Origin: a virus
Length of the DNA: 42,349 bases
IMG/VR virus record: IMGVR_UViG_3300035670_000474
Coordinates: 1 to 42,349 of that record
Reading direction: 5' to 3' (one strand)
Under the pieces are notes generated by a model. That model searched no databases and was not told the DNA's origin. It worked only from the letters and a program-made list of their open reading frames with translations. This document shows positions 32,264 through 39,718 of this stretch, one piece after another. Position numbers and translations under genes: made by a program. How positions within the stretch are numbered: position 1 is the first letter of the stretch; every line of letters starts with the position of its first letter.

Positions 32264-32684
32264 CCTGTCCGAAGCTGAGGATCCGACGCTCGTTGGTCCC
32301 GGCACCTACACCGTCGTCGTAACTGACGCGAAGGAAGGGCGCAGTTCAAAGAAACAAACGCCGCAGATCGAGCTTGATCTAGAGATTCAGGGCGGCGAAT
32401 ACAACGGCAGGGGACTTAGAGAGTTCCTGTACCTGACCCCGAAGGCTCTTTGGCGCGTTGGTCTTGCGCTGAAGGCGCTTGGTGTGCCGGTGCCGGAGGA
32501 GGGCGAGTTTCAGCTTGACCCTTCGACGCTGATTGGCCGCAAGTGTCAGGTTTCGGTTAAACACGAGGTTTGGGAGTCAAACGTTCAGACTCGCGTCGAT
32601 ACGTTCTCTCCCATTGAAAACGGCGGCGGCTCCGACGTTGGGGACGCTAGCGGGGCAAGCGCTGACGACGGGGTTCCGTTCTAA
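32253..32684 (+). CDS. SSB-like DNA-binding protein (DUF669 type)
   Basis: The 143-residue protein resembles DUF669-type phage SSB partners: MKIDLSEAEDPTLVGPGTYT, IELDLEIQGGEYNGRGLREF, LYLTPKALWRVGLALKALG and the late GRKCQVSVKHEVW strand. It ends ASADDGVPF, close to the acidic DDDIPF tail by which bacterial SSBs recruit partners. It probably coats single-stranded DNA and assists the adjacent Sak4-like protein. ATG overlaps that gene. Confidence 0.82.
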   Translation: MKIDLSEAEDPTLVGPGTYTVVVTDAKEGRSSKKQTPQIELDLEIQGGEYNGRGLREFLYLTPKALWRVGLALKALGVPVPEEGEFQLDPSTLIGRKCQVSVKHEVWESNVQTRVDTFSPIENGGGSDVGDASGASADDGVPF

Positions 32685-32689
32685 GCGCT

Positions 32690-33415
32690 ATGCCGCCGGT
32701 CGAACGAGAGCCTTCGCTTCAGGACGTACTTCGTTACGCCCACGAACTCAGGGTCAACCGCGAGAGGTTTCGCAACCCTTCGCCTAGTAACCCTGATTTC
32801 AGGCCGTACGAACACGTTTGGGTTCCAACTGACGAGTACGTGAGGTACTACGTGCGCAAGGTTGGACCGGCGAAGGCTCTCGCTCAGATCGAACACCGCG
32901 CACAAACGTCGATCGAGCATTTGGAGCGCCGCGAGCAGATCGAGGCCGACCGTCTGGAAGCTGAGAGGCGCAGGCGCGAAATGGAACGCCGCGACGCCGA
33001 AGAGTTGCGCGGCACCCGCAGCCTGGGCTACCGGGTTAACGCGGCGATCGCGGAGCTTGCCCTAGCCGCCGATGGCAAGTCGCAGTCTTTCGGGGACGTA
33101 ATCAAGGGCAAGGAGGGCGGGTCGATCGTCCCGGAGGACGACGGCTTCGATGATGTGCGCAAGGCAACGAATATCGCGTTGCGGACGGTGCGCCGGTTGG
33201 AGGCGATGGTTGAGCGTCAGAAGCGCTCGCCGTTGAAGCCCGCGACGGTTTCTAATCGTGATGATCAGCTTCGACAGTACCGGGGGTATTCGCCGGAGCA
33301 GGTAGCGGTTATGAGTCAGGGTTCCGCTGGCCTGCCCCGGCAGATTCGGGAGAACCGCGAGAAGCTGGGTCTTGACCCGGAGACGGGTTATGAGTTGGAG
33401 CAGGAGGCGGCGTGA
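32690..33415 (+). CDS. Charged coiled-coil protein, unknown
   Basis: The 241-residue protein has an N-terminal helical domain (LQDVLRYAHELRVNRERFRN). A strongly charged coiled coil is centred on ERREQIEADRLEAERRRREM (about 78-97), followed by Arg-rich helices. It contains no clear catalytic motif. Location after Sak4 and SSB points to DNA recombination or replication support, which is inference. ATG follows the SSB stop by five bases. Confidence 0.65.
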   Translation: MPPVEREPSLQDVLRYAHELRVNRERFRNPSPSNPDFRPYEHVWVPTDEYVRYYVRKVGPAKALAQIEHRAQTSIEHLERREQIEADRLEAERRRREMERRDAEELRGTRSLGYRVNAAIAELALAADGKSQSFGDVIKGKEGGSIVPEDDGFDDVRKATNIALRTVRRLEAMVERQKRSPLKPATVSNRDDQLRQYRGYSPEQVAVMSQGSAGLPRQIRENREKLGLDPETGYELEQEAA

Positions 33416-33615
33416 TCCGTCTTGACTTCAGTACGGAGGCGTCACGGCGACGGGCTGCCGCGCCTTACCTGAACTACGTTGCGGACCGGGCTTGTGAGGT
33501 AGTTCCCGCAATCGTTTCGTGGCGGGAGAGCGAGAAGGCCGAGTATCGCCTTCACCTTGCTTCCCGGCTCGCGGAACTTGAACACGCCGCGAGGTTGGCG
33601 AGGGAGGCGTTGTGA
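33412..33615 (+). CDS. Small helical protein
   Basis: The 67-residue protein begins MIRLDFSTEASRRRAAAPYL and continues as Arg/Ala/Glu-rich helices. GTG and its stop both form four-base overlaps with neighbours. No family recognised. Confidence 0.6.
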   Translation: MIRLDFSTEASRRRAAAPYLNYVADRACEVVPAIVSWRESEKAEYRLHLASRLAELEHAARLAREAL

Positions 33616-33812
33616 AGAAGTGTGGGTGTAGAGCCGAGATCGAGCGGCTGCGCGGCGATCTTGCCGATGCCCTAGACGCGAAGGCTCAGGCAGAGGCGCA
33701 GATCCTCGTTTTGATCGCGTTGGACGAGCGTCGCCGCGAGGCCGACAAAAGCTTTGGGAAACAGCTTGTGGAAGCTCGCGGGCTGGTCTCTGACCGCAAG
33801 GCGGATCTATGA
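33612..33812 (+). CDS. Small coiled-coil protein
   Basis: The 66-residue protein has a CGC pair near its N-terminus followed by a coiled coil (EIERLRGDLADALDAKAQAE). Four-base overlaps at both ends tie it into the early operon. No family recognised. Confidence 0.6.
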   Translation: MKKCGCRAEIERLRGDLADALDAKAQAEAQILVLIALDERRREADKSFGKQLVEARGLVSDRKADL

Positions 33813-34735
33813 GTGATCGTTTGGTTGCTCAGTTGGCGGCGACTAGTGAGGGTGCTTTGCCGGAAGGCGAGCATTTGGCGCGGCTGGTTGAGGTTCGCTG
33901 GTTTGAGAAGAAGAAGGGTGGTTGGTGCCTTCGTTTGATTTCGCAGCTTCACGAGAACGGCAGGAGTGCGGTTGAGATCCGCAATTTGGCGAAGTCGGGT
34001 GATGATCCGTTCGCGTTGACTGATGCGCAGAAGCGCGGGCTTGTGGATTTTGCGTCGCGGTTGAATGTTCACGGGGACGCGCAGGATCCCCAGGCGACTT
34101 GTGTCGCGCTTGCTTCTCAAGTGGGCGCGGAAGTTACGGCGGTTGTGAAGCGCACGCCGCACCAAACGATCGTTAAGCACTATGGCCCGAAGGGGATTCG
34201 TTTTTCGTCGGGGGCGGGGACGCTTACGACGGCGGGGGAGATTGTCGATTATGAGCCTGCGAAGGCGTCGTTTGACAAGTTGATTCAGGGGTTGACGGGT
34301 GCGCGTTTGGCGCTTGCCCTGGTCGCGGAGGCTTGCTACGAAATATCGAGGGACAGGGCTTACGTGAGCCTGTCTTATGAAACGCTTGCGGAGTTCCTAG
34401 CCGACCCCAGGGTGTCTTTGAGCCGGTCGGAGTTCTTCCGGTTCGCGGCGATTTGGGAGCGGCTGGTTATCGAGGGCGGCGTTGACCCGGCGAGGCTTTC
34501 GGTTGCCGGTCCTTCAAAGCTGGACGTAACTCTTCCTGCGGTTAGGGAGGGGCGCGTTAGTGCGGAGGAGGCCGTTACCGACGCGGAGGTTTTGGGGATT
34601 CGGGATCTGCGCGAGAAGTACGGGAAGGGGTCGGGTAACTCAGGCGAGCAGGAGTCCCAGCGTCGGGACTGCCCGCGTTGTGAGGGGATCCCTGAAGAAG
34701 TGCTGGACGATCTGCGCGAGAGGTATCGGTCGTGA
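33809..34735 (+). CDS. Two-part early protein with Cys motif
   Basis: The 308-residue protein has an N-terminal beta domain (LPEGEHLARLVEVRWFEKKK, then GGWCLRLISQL) that may be another DUF669-like ssDNA-binding fold. The middle/C-terminal part is helical (LSYETLAEFLADPRVSLSRS, then FAAIWERLVIEGG), resembling DNA-binding helical domains. A late CPRCEG pair may bind zinc. No full-family assignment is justified. It probably participates in early DNA processing. It overlaps both neighbours by four bases. Confidence 0.6.
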   Translation: MSDRLVAQLAATSEGALPEGEHLARLVEVRWFEKKKGGWCLRLISQLHENGRSAVEIRNLAKSGDDPFALTDAQKRGLVDFASRLNVHGDAQDPQATCVALASQVGAEVTAVVKRTPHQTIVKHYGPKGIRFSSGAGTLTTAGEIVDYEPAKASFDKLIQGLTGARLALALVAEACYEISRDRAYVSLSYETLAEFLADPRVSLSRSEFFRFAAIWERLVIEGGVDPARLSVAGPSKLDVTLPAVREGRVSAEEAVTDAEVLGIRDLREKYGKGSGNSGEQESQRRDCPRCEGIPEEVLDDLRERYRS

Positions 34736-34941
34736 GCGAGGTAACGAACCTTGACGACTACCGCGAGCGGGCGCTTATCGACCGGATCTGCGACGACGAA
34801 GCCGTAGACGTTTTTATGACCGCGTTTTGGGTTCAGTCACCGTACGGCGAGCTTCTGGACTCACCGAACCTGCGACGCCGGACAACGATCGCGCTCGCGG
34901 AGGTTCGCGACTACTTGAAGGGCAGGGACGAGGCGGCGTGA
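34732..34941 (+). CDS. Small early protein
   Basis: The 69-residue acidic helical protein begins MSEVTNLDDYRERALIDRIC. No family is recognised. GTGA overlaps at both ends support translation. Confidence 0.6.
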   Translation: MSEVTNLDDYRERALIDRICDDEAVDVFMTAFWVQSPYGELLDSPNLRRRTTIALAEVRDYLKGRDEAA

Positions 34942-35168
34942 GTCACGTTCAAAATGCCCTTGACGTCTTCGCTCGCATTATGGGCGAGCTAGAGCCGCAA
35001 AACTCGTGGGTCGGTTTCATCGAGGAAGACGATCGGCTTAATGGGCCTGGGGACGCCGCCGCCCCTGTAGGCGTGGACGATTCCGGCCCCGTGAGCGACA
35101 ACTTGGATTCGATCATCGATTGGTTTTCGTCCCGGCGTGACCAAGACGACTTCCAGAAGGCCGCGTAG
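34938..35168 (+). CDS. Last early protein, overlapping integrase
   Basis: The 76-residue acidic protein begins MSHVQNALDVFARIMGELEP and ends IIDWFSSRRDQDDFQKAA. The GTG is coupled to its upstream neighbour by GTGA. It overlaps the oppositely directed integrase gene by 180 bases, an unusually long overlap. Either both frames are used or one is extended by chance. Function unknown. Confidence 0.5.
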   Translation: MSHVQNALDVFARIMGELEPQNSWVGFIEEDDRLNGPGDAAAPVGVDDSGPVSDNLDSIIDWFSSRRDQDDFQKAA

Positions 35169-36410
35169 AAGAGCGTTTTTATGGTTTGCGCTCAGTTTCG
35201 GCCATTCAGTTACAAGGCGCTTGGTTTCGGTGCGGTCGGTTCCGGCGAGCGCGTTAAGTTCGGCGCGGGCTTTATCGACGGCTTGCCTTCTGATAGTTGC
35301 GCCTTCGTTGAATCGGTCGGCTCCGACGTCGGCTGCGCTGACGGCTTGGAGGTAGGTTCCGAGTTCGGTTTCGGCGTGAGCGAGTGTTTCGCGGGCGGCG
35401 TTGACGGTTTGGGTGTTGTTGGTTGGTTGGGCGGCGAATCGTCGCATTTCGTTGAGCGCGATTTCTTCTACGAGGGCGTCGGTTTTGGCGAGGTCGATTG
35501 CGGCGGGTGCTTCGCAGGTTCCCGCAGAGTGTCGTTTGCGGCACCGGTAGTAGACGTACCTGCCTTTTTCGCTGGTTGCCTTGATCATTACGTGGCCGCA
35601 CCCGGCGCACCTAATGATTCCGGCGAGGAGGCTTGGTGGCCGGTTGGGGCGGGGTTTGCTGGTTCCTTCGCGGGTTTGGGCGGCGTTGAACTCGGCTTCG
35701 GTGACGATGGGGGGGTGCGCTTCGGGGTTGGTGTGTTTGCCGACGCTGAGTTCTCCGAGATAGACGCGGTTGCGGAGGAGGTTTCGTACGCCGCTGGGGG
35801 TCATTTGGAGGCGTTCGCTGAGTGTGCCGGTTGCGGCTCCGTTGGCGAAGTCTCGGAAGGTTTGGCGGATCAGTTCGGCGTCTTGGTTGGGGGTGAGGCG
35901 TCGGGTTTGGGGGTCGCGGTCGTAGCCCCTGGGGGTTTGGCGGCGTTGCCAGATTCCGCGTTGGGTGGCGGAAGCTCTGAGTTCGTCGAAGCGTTCCCGG
36001 TAGAGATCGAGTTCGTGTTCGGCTATGGCGGCGAGCATTGTTCGGGTGAGGCGTCCGGCGGGTGTCGATGTGTCGATGTTTTCGTTGACGGCGACGACTT
36101 GCCCTCCGGCTTGTTCGATGCGGTCCCACGTTTTGAGAAGGTGGCTGACGCTGCGGCTTGCTCGGCTGAGGTAGGCGACGACCAAGCCCCGGTATTGGCC
36201 TTGTTCGATGCCTTCGATGGCTTGGTTGAGGATTGGGCGGTTGGTGTCCCCGCCGCTTCGATCGAGTTCGGGGGTGAGGATCTGGACGGGTTCGTTACGG
36301 GCGTTCGCCCACGCCTGTATCGTCGCGGCTTGATCTTCGGGGCTGCGGAAACTGTCCCCGCCGCGCTCTCCGACGAACGAGACTCTTACGTAACCGGCCC
36401 AGGGTTTCAC
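34989..36410 (-). CDS. int: Large serine integrase
   Basis: The 473-residue serine recombinase starts MKPWAGYVRVSFVGERGG, with probable catalytic Ser11 in YVRVS. The resolvase core includes FRSPEDQAATIQAWA, then VVAYLSRASRS and TPAGRLTRTMLAAIAEHE. The recombinase domain has RQTPRGYDRDPQTRRLTPNQ. A zinc ribbon follows (IRCAGCGHVMI, then YYRCRKRHSAGTCEAP), with a coiled-coil region after it. It integrates phage DNA by attP x attB. GTG 36410 is preferred over TTG 36473 because the putative attP lies at 36431-36472, immediately upstream. No strong ribosome site precedes either. Confidence 0.92.
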   Translation of the reverse strand: MKPWAGYVRVSFVGERGGDSFRSPEDQAATIQAWANARNEPVQILTPELDRSGGDTNRPILNQAIEGIEQGQYRGLVVAYLSRASRSVSHLLKTWDRIEQAGGQVVAVNENIDTSTPAGRLTRTMLAAIAEHELDLYRERFDELRASATQRGIWQRRQTPRGYDRDPQTRRLTPNQDAELIRQTFRDFANGAATGTLSERLQMTPSGVRNLLRNRVYLGELSVGKHTNPEAHPPIVTEAEFNAAQTREGTSKPRPNRPPSLLAGIIRCAGCGHVMIKATSEKGRYVYYRCRKRHSAGTCEAPAAIDLAKTDALVEEIALNEMRRFAAQPTNNTQTVNAARETLAHAETELGTYLQAVSAADVGADRFNEGATIRRQAVDKARAELNALAGTDRTETKRLVTEWPKLSANHKNALLRGLLEVVLVTPGRKPIDDRIQVVAHGAGIVHAYRGGGVPRPIKPIVFLDETDPRVLRL

Positions 36411-36430
36411 GCTGGGGAAGATAACGACTA

Positions 36431-36472
36431 TGCGCAATCGAATCTCAAAACACCACGAGACGCGATTGCGCA
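36431..36472. repeat. attP: Putative attP of the serine integrase
   Basis: Perfect ten-base arms TGCGCAATCG (36431-36440) and CGATTGCGCA (36463-36472) face each other across 22 bases. Inner TCTC (36443-36446) and GAGA (36457-36460) share the same centre. The centre is CA at 36451-36452, inside AAAACACCAC. PhiC31 attP has the same arrangement of inverted arms around an asymmetric core next to the integrase gene (established knowledge). A third direct copy lies at 36490-36499. Position and symmetry make this the best attP candidate. Confidence 0.75.
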
Positions 36473-36487
36473 AGAAGGGGAGATCAG

Positions 36488-36781
36488 GTGCGCAATCGCA
36501 AGGTAGAGCGCAAAGAGAAGGCGGTCCGTGAGAAGTATCTTCCGGTCCGCTCTGATAACGCGCTGGTTGGCAAGTACGGGTTCGTTCCGGGCGCGGAGGG
36601 ATTCGATTTAGAACACGCCCAGGCGCTTTGTGCGCCGGTCTCAGGCGATCAGCCGGTGTTTGTTCCGGTTCCGGTTGCGGTCAGGCGTTGGGTTGTTGAG
36701 AACGAGGTTGAAGCGACCGCTTCTGAAGCGCAGGTTGCGTTTCAGCTTTGGCTTCAGGATCAGGAGGGGGCGGCGGCGTGA
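36488..36781 (+). CDS. Hypothetical protein starting in third att-like repeat
   Basis: The 97-residue protein starts MRNRKVERKEKAVREKYLPV, with a basic N-terminus and mixed C-terminal half including PVFVPVPVAVRRWVVENE. GTG and its first codons coincide with the third TGCGCAATCG repeat. Thus an attP or integrase-binding motif also encodes its N-terminus. It could be an integration regulator, but this is only suggested by position. No family recognised. Confidence 0.55.
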   Translation: MRNRKVERKEKAVREKYLPVRSDNALVGKYGFVPGAEGFDLEHAQALCAPVSGDQPVFVPVPVAVRRWVVENEVEATASEAQVAFQLWLQDQEGAAA

Positions 36782-36951
36782 GCGAGTTTGCGTGGCCGTT
36801 TGGGAAGGCAACTCGTGAGCAGAGGCTTGCGATCACGAGGCTTCGGGAGGAGTTGGATCAGTTCCCGGAGCCTGCGGATAGGGATATGACGCGGGTTCAG
36901 GCTTCGCGTGAGATTGCGAGGTTGAAAGCGCTTCGGGAGAAGGCGTCGTGA
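36778..36951 (+). CDS. Small DUF3072-like protein
   Basis: The 57-residue protein begins MSEFAWPFGKATREQRLAIT; the late MTRVQASREIARLKALREKA resembles the short DUF3072-like helical motif of actinobacterial proteins. GTGA overlaps tie it to both neighbours. The role is unknown. Confidence 0.6.
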   Translation: MSEFAWPFGKATREQRLAITRLREELDQFPEPADRDMTRVQASREIARLKALREKAS

Positions 36952-37340
36952 TTGCTACCGCTTTTGCTGCCGCTGCTCTCGTTACCGGCTCGTCAACGAT
37001 GTATCACTCGTGCGACGGGTCTACGACTATGACGGCGAGCGGCAGGACCGTTCAGGTTGGTTACGCGGCGAATAATTGGCTGCCGTTTGGAACGTGGGTC
37101 GAAATGAAGCGTCCTTCGCGTGTTCAGGGCTTGCGTTATTACCGAATTTTCGACCGGGGAGGCCCAGGTTTTGAACTTGATTTTTGGGCGCGTGACTGCG
37201 GAACGATGGGGGCGTGGGGTCGCCGCACCGTCACGTTCCGCGTCCTGAGCAAGCGGGATCTGTTTCGGGGTAAGCCGATTGGTGGTTGGCGGGTTGTGTC
37301 GGCTCGTCGGGGCGGAAAGCTCGTATGGCGGAACCGATGA
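36948..37340 (+). CDS. Secreted 3D/double-psi barrel protein
   Basis: The 130-residue protein has a hydrophobic N-terminus resembling a short signal peptide (MIATAFAAAALVTGSSTMYH). A 3D/RlpA-like double-psi barrel follows: TASGRTVQVGYAANNWLPFG, YYRIFDRGGPG and LDFWARDCGTMGAWGRR, with the ordered Asp residues of the 3D motif. Such domains occur in peptidoglycan-active proteins. Because it lies beside the integrase instead of the lysis genes, it may be an infection or lysogenic-conversion factor. GTG overlaps the previous stop. Confidence 0.75.
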   Translation: MIATAFAAAALVTGSSTMYHSCDGSTTMTASGRTVQVGYAANNWLPFGTWVEMKRPSRVQGLRYYRIFDRGGPGFELDFWARDCGTMGAWGRRTVTFRVLSKRDLFRGKPIGGWRVVSARRGGKLVWRNR

Positions 37341-37888
37341 ATAATTCCGACGTCCGTTGCGTCTACGTGATTGGCACGCTTGACGGAAGCGCCGTAAAAA
37401 TTGGGGTCGCTAACGATCCTGAAAAACGGCTCCGAGAGCTTCAGGTTGGCAATCACGAAGAACTTGTCCTTGTCGAAACAATGTGGGGCAAGGGGGATCC
37501 CAGGCCGTTAGAGGCCGGGATTCACGAGCGACTTTCCGATTTTCATATTCGCGGCGAATGGTTCGCGGCATACCCGACCCTTCCGCTGCTCGGCATTGGG
37601 ACGAACTTTCCTTTTATGGAGCGAGCGTTCGGAAAGCAAACGACGCAGAACGTTGATCCCGTCGCTGCCAAAGTTGCCTATGAAAAATCAGAACGGCGGC
37701 GTATAAACGATAAGCGCCAGTTGGCGCGGGCGAAGAACCATATTTGGAAGCTTGCTCGCAAGGTTCGATTTTTGACGAAAGAGGTTGAAGCTTTGCGTCA
37801 GGTTTCCGAACCCTGGCAGGAAGTTTCAACAGAGGCCGAACTTGACGCTTTAGAAGTCAGTCTCATTCCTGATTGGTTGAACTCGTGA
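37337..37888 (+). CDS. GIY-YIG-like (T5orf172) protein
   Basis: The 183-residue protein begins with a T5orf172/GIY-YIG-like fold: CVYVIGTLDGSAVKIGVAND (about residues 8-27), PEKRLRELQVGN and PRPLEAGIHERLSDFHIRGE with WF following. These positions match the nuclease superfamily, although catalytic activity is not established. A C-terminal coiled coil follows. It may cut or bind DNA. ATG overlaps the preceding stop as ATGA. Confidence 0.75.
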   Translation: MNNSDVRCVYVIGTLDGSAVKIGVANDPEKRLRELQVGNHEELVLVETMWGKGDPRPLEAGIHERLSDFHIRGEWFAAYPTLPLLGIGTNFPFMERAFGKQTTQNVDPVAAKVAYEKSERRRINDKRQLARAKNHIWKLARKVRFLTKEVEALRQVSEPWQEVSTEAELDALEVSLIPDWLNS

Positions 37889-38136
37889 AGCGGTACGAGT
37901 TGGTTCCTGACGGGGACGGTGTAGCGCCCGTTGAGCGCTCCGATGGGGAGTGGGTGCGTTTTGCTGACGTTGTTCGGTACGTCGCTTCGTCCGCTTTGGT
38001 GGCGATGGAGCGGGACGAACTAGAGCGTTCAGCTAACCGCTACAGGAAGGCGCTTGTGACAATCGCTGGGGTGCCTCTGACGCTCCCGAACGCTGCGGCT
38101 GGGGTTAGGGAGGCGCAAAGGGTGATTTCGTCGTGA
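37885..38136 (+). CDS. Hypothetical protein
   Basis: The 83-residue protein begins MKRYELVPDGDGVAPVERSD. A central helix (VRYVASSALVAMERDELERS) is Ala-rich. GTGA overlaps connect it to the GIY-YIG-like and next genes. No family recognised. Confidence 0.6.
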   Translation: MKRYELVPDGDGVAPVERSDGEWVRFADVVRYVASSALVAMERDELERSANRYRKALVTIAGVPLTLPNAAAGVREAQRVISS

Positions 38137-38633
38137 GCGTCCGCGTGCGGTTGGAGTGGTACGAGGTCCGTCACGCCGCCCAGGTGGGGATCGAGCGCAA
38201 CGTTCAGGCAATCAAAGACGATCGAGCGCCTTCGGCTGCCTTCTCGCAAACACGCGATGGGGCGTGGGAGATTCACGTTCAGGGAGCGTGCGGCGAGCTT
38301 GCTTTTGCGAAGGCCGCAAACCTATTTTGGAACGGGTCGATCAACACGTTCGCGGAGGGCGGCGATGTTGGCCGGATCGAGGTCAGGACGCGCTCAAAGC
38401 CGCATTACGACCTAATTGTGCGTCCGCACGACTCCGACGAGGCGGCGTGGGTGCTGGTTACGGGTGTCGCTCCTGAGTTTGAGATTCACGGGTGGATCAG
38501 GGGCCGGGACGCGAAGCGCCCGGAGTTCCTTCAGAGGTATGGGGGCCGCACTCCTGCGTTCTTTGTGCCGCAGAGCGAGCTTTTGCCGCTGGACGAGTTG
38601 GGCCGGAAGGTTGCGTATGCCGAAGCGGCGTGA
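38133..38633 (+). CDS. PD-(D/E)XK-like phage protein
   Basis: The 166-residue protein has ACGELAFAKAANLFWNG, then GGDVGRIEVRTRSKPHYDLI (about residues 75-94) and a downstream VLVTG strand. This order of Glu, Asp and E-x-R followed by strands resembles PD-(D/E)XK nucleases, with Arg in place of the usual Lys. It may be a resolvase or restriction-like nuclease, but activity is uncertain. The next gene is an HNH protein and overlaps it by 17 bases. Confidence 0.65.
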   Translation: MSVRVRLEWYEVRHAAQVGIERNVQAIKDDRAPSAAFSQTRDGAWEIHVQGACGELAFAKAANLFWNGSINTFAEGGDVGRIEVRTRSKPHYDLIVRPHDSDEAAWVLVTGVAPEFEIHGWIRGRDAKRPEFLQRYGGRTPAFFVPQSELLPLDELGRKVAYAEAA

Positions 38634-38937
38634 TTGGTCAGAGCCGCACCGGAAGATCGTTGACGAGGGTGGTCGGTGCCGTCGTTGCCGCTCCGCTCAG
38701 GGTCCGATTGACGCGGCTCACGTTATCCCGCGTTCTTTGGCCCCTGGGGTTGACCGCAATCAGGGTTACGAGTCCACGATTCCTTTGTGTCGTCGTTGCC
38801 ACGATCGCCTAGACGGTCACGAGAGCGGCTTTTCGATTTTGGAGGTTTTGACGTTGGAGGAGCAGGTCGCGGCGGTTAGGGAGGCTGGGGGTATCGCGGC
38901 GGCTTACAGGATCACTACGAACCGGAGGGATTTCTAG
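38617..38937 (+). CDS. HNH endonuclease
   Basis: The 106-residue protein has a compact HNH domain: CRRCRSAQGPIDAAHVIPRS (about residues 21-40), then NQGYESTIPLCRRCHDRLDG (about 47-66). Two Cys pairs probably bind zinc, and the AAHV histidine and later Asn/His form the active site. Its role could be packaging, recombination or mobility. ATG 38617 is chosen because it gives the complete short domain and lies in the end of the upstream gene. Confidence 0.85.
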   Translation: MPKRRDWSEPHRKIVDEGGRCRRCRSAQGPIDAAHVIPRSLAPGVDRNQGYESTIPLCRRCHDRLDGHESGFSILEVLTLEEQVAAVREAGGIAAAYRITTNRRDF

Positions 38938-39180
38938 GTGAAGCGATTTGATCTGAAGATCGAGAGAACGAGGTTTGGTAAGCCGAGTCTTTGTCATAGG
39001 GAGTCTGAGTCGGGGCATTACGTTTACGCGTTTCAGGCTTTGGAGGCGATCGCGCAGGCTCGCCGTGACGGGTATGAGCGGGCGCTGGTTCACGCCGGAT
39101 ATACGGAGGGTTCCAGGCTTCAGGCGATCTACAAGGAGTTCGACTGGATTAACGAGGGGGTGCTTGGTGGGTTCCGTTGA
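38938..39180 (+). CDS. Hypothetical small protein
   Basis: The 80-residue protein begins MKRFDLKIERTRFGKPSLCH, with a mixed alpha/beta N-terminal half and a helical C-terminal half. GTG follows the HNH stop directly, and its end overlaps the next gene. No family recognised. Confidence 0.6.
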   Translation: MKRFDLKIERTRFGKPSLCHRESESGHYVYAFQALEAIAQARRDGYERALVHAGYTEGSRLQAIYKEFDWINEGVLGGFR

Positions 39181-39400
39181 GCAGGTTCTTCGTGATGGTC
39201 AGATCACCCCGACGATTGACGCTTGTTCGGCTTACAGGCTTGGTCAGGCTCACGCGGTAGCTGAGTTTGCGATTCGTCCTGCGGAGGAGGAGTTAGCGCA
39301 GGCTCAGGCAACGATCGAGGAGTTGGAGGAGGAGATCAGCGGTCTTCGCCGCCGGTTGGGTGAGATTGGGCTTCTTGCGTCTCGTAGAAGGGTTGCGTGA
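39167..39400 (+). CDS. Small coiled-coil protein
   Basis: The 77-residue protein begins MGSVEQVLRDGQITPTIDAC and has a Glu-rich coiled coil (QAQATIEELEEEISGLRRRL). GTG overlaps its upstream neighbour by 14 bases. The frame extends upstream to 38975 but would be a shadow of that gene. Confidence 0.6.
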   Translation: MGSVEQVLRDGQITPTIDACSAYRLGQAHAVAEFAIRPAEEELAQAQATIEELEEEISGLRRRLGEIGLLASRRRVA

Positions 39401-39403
39401 CGG

Positions 39404-39718
39404 GTGTCTGATCTTGTGGCGAACCGTAAGGCGTTGCGGTTGGCGATCACAGACACTTTGCGGGGCCGTTTGTTGACTGCGGAGGAGATCGCGGCTGAGT
39501 TGGTCGATGTTGCGCCCAGGAACCGCGTTGAGACTGAAGTCTTGCGTTTGGTGGGTTCGATGGTGGTTTGCGGGGTTTATCAGCGCGGGGCAGACAGGGC
39601 GCAGAGGTACGAGCTTTTCGACGACGTTGTGGCGCGTTTGAAGAAACGTGCGGAGGAGGAGAGGGGGTCGCGTAGGGCTGCTCGCCCGTCGCTTAGGCGC
39701 GCTGAGCGCGTCGCGTAA
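39404..39718 (+). CDS. Winged-helix-like DNA-binding protein
   Basis: The 104-residue protein has a possible winged helix: LRLAITDTLRGRLLTAEEIA, then DVAPRNRVETEVLRLVGSMV and a wing-like VCGVYQRGADRAQRYEL. An Arg-rich C-terminal tail follows. It could regulate the adjacent long non-coding segment or right-arm operon. GTG follows the previous stop by three bases. No family is certain. Confidence 0.6.
   Translation: MSDLVANRKALRLAITDTLRGRLLTAEEIAAELVDVAPRNRVETEVLRLVGSMVVCGVYQRGADRAQRYELFDDVVARLKKRAEEERGSRRAARPSLRRAERVA

Noticed and set aside
36411-36473. Integrase starting at TTG 36473.
   Set aside because: Possible, but it would extend through putative attP and add an unsupported N-terminus; GTG 36410 starts just before the serine-recombinase fold.
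35181-36506. A 441-residue rightward Gly/Phe/Val-rich protein.
   Set aside because: It is the antisense shadow of the serine integrase, with composition unlike neighbouring genes.
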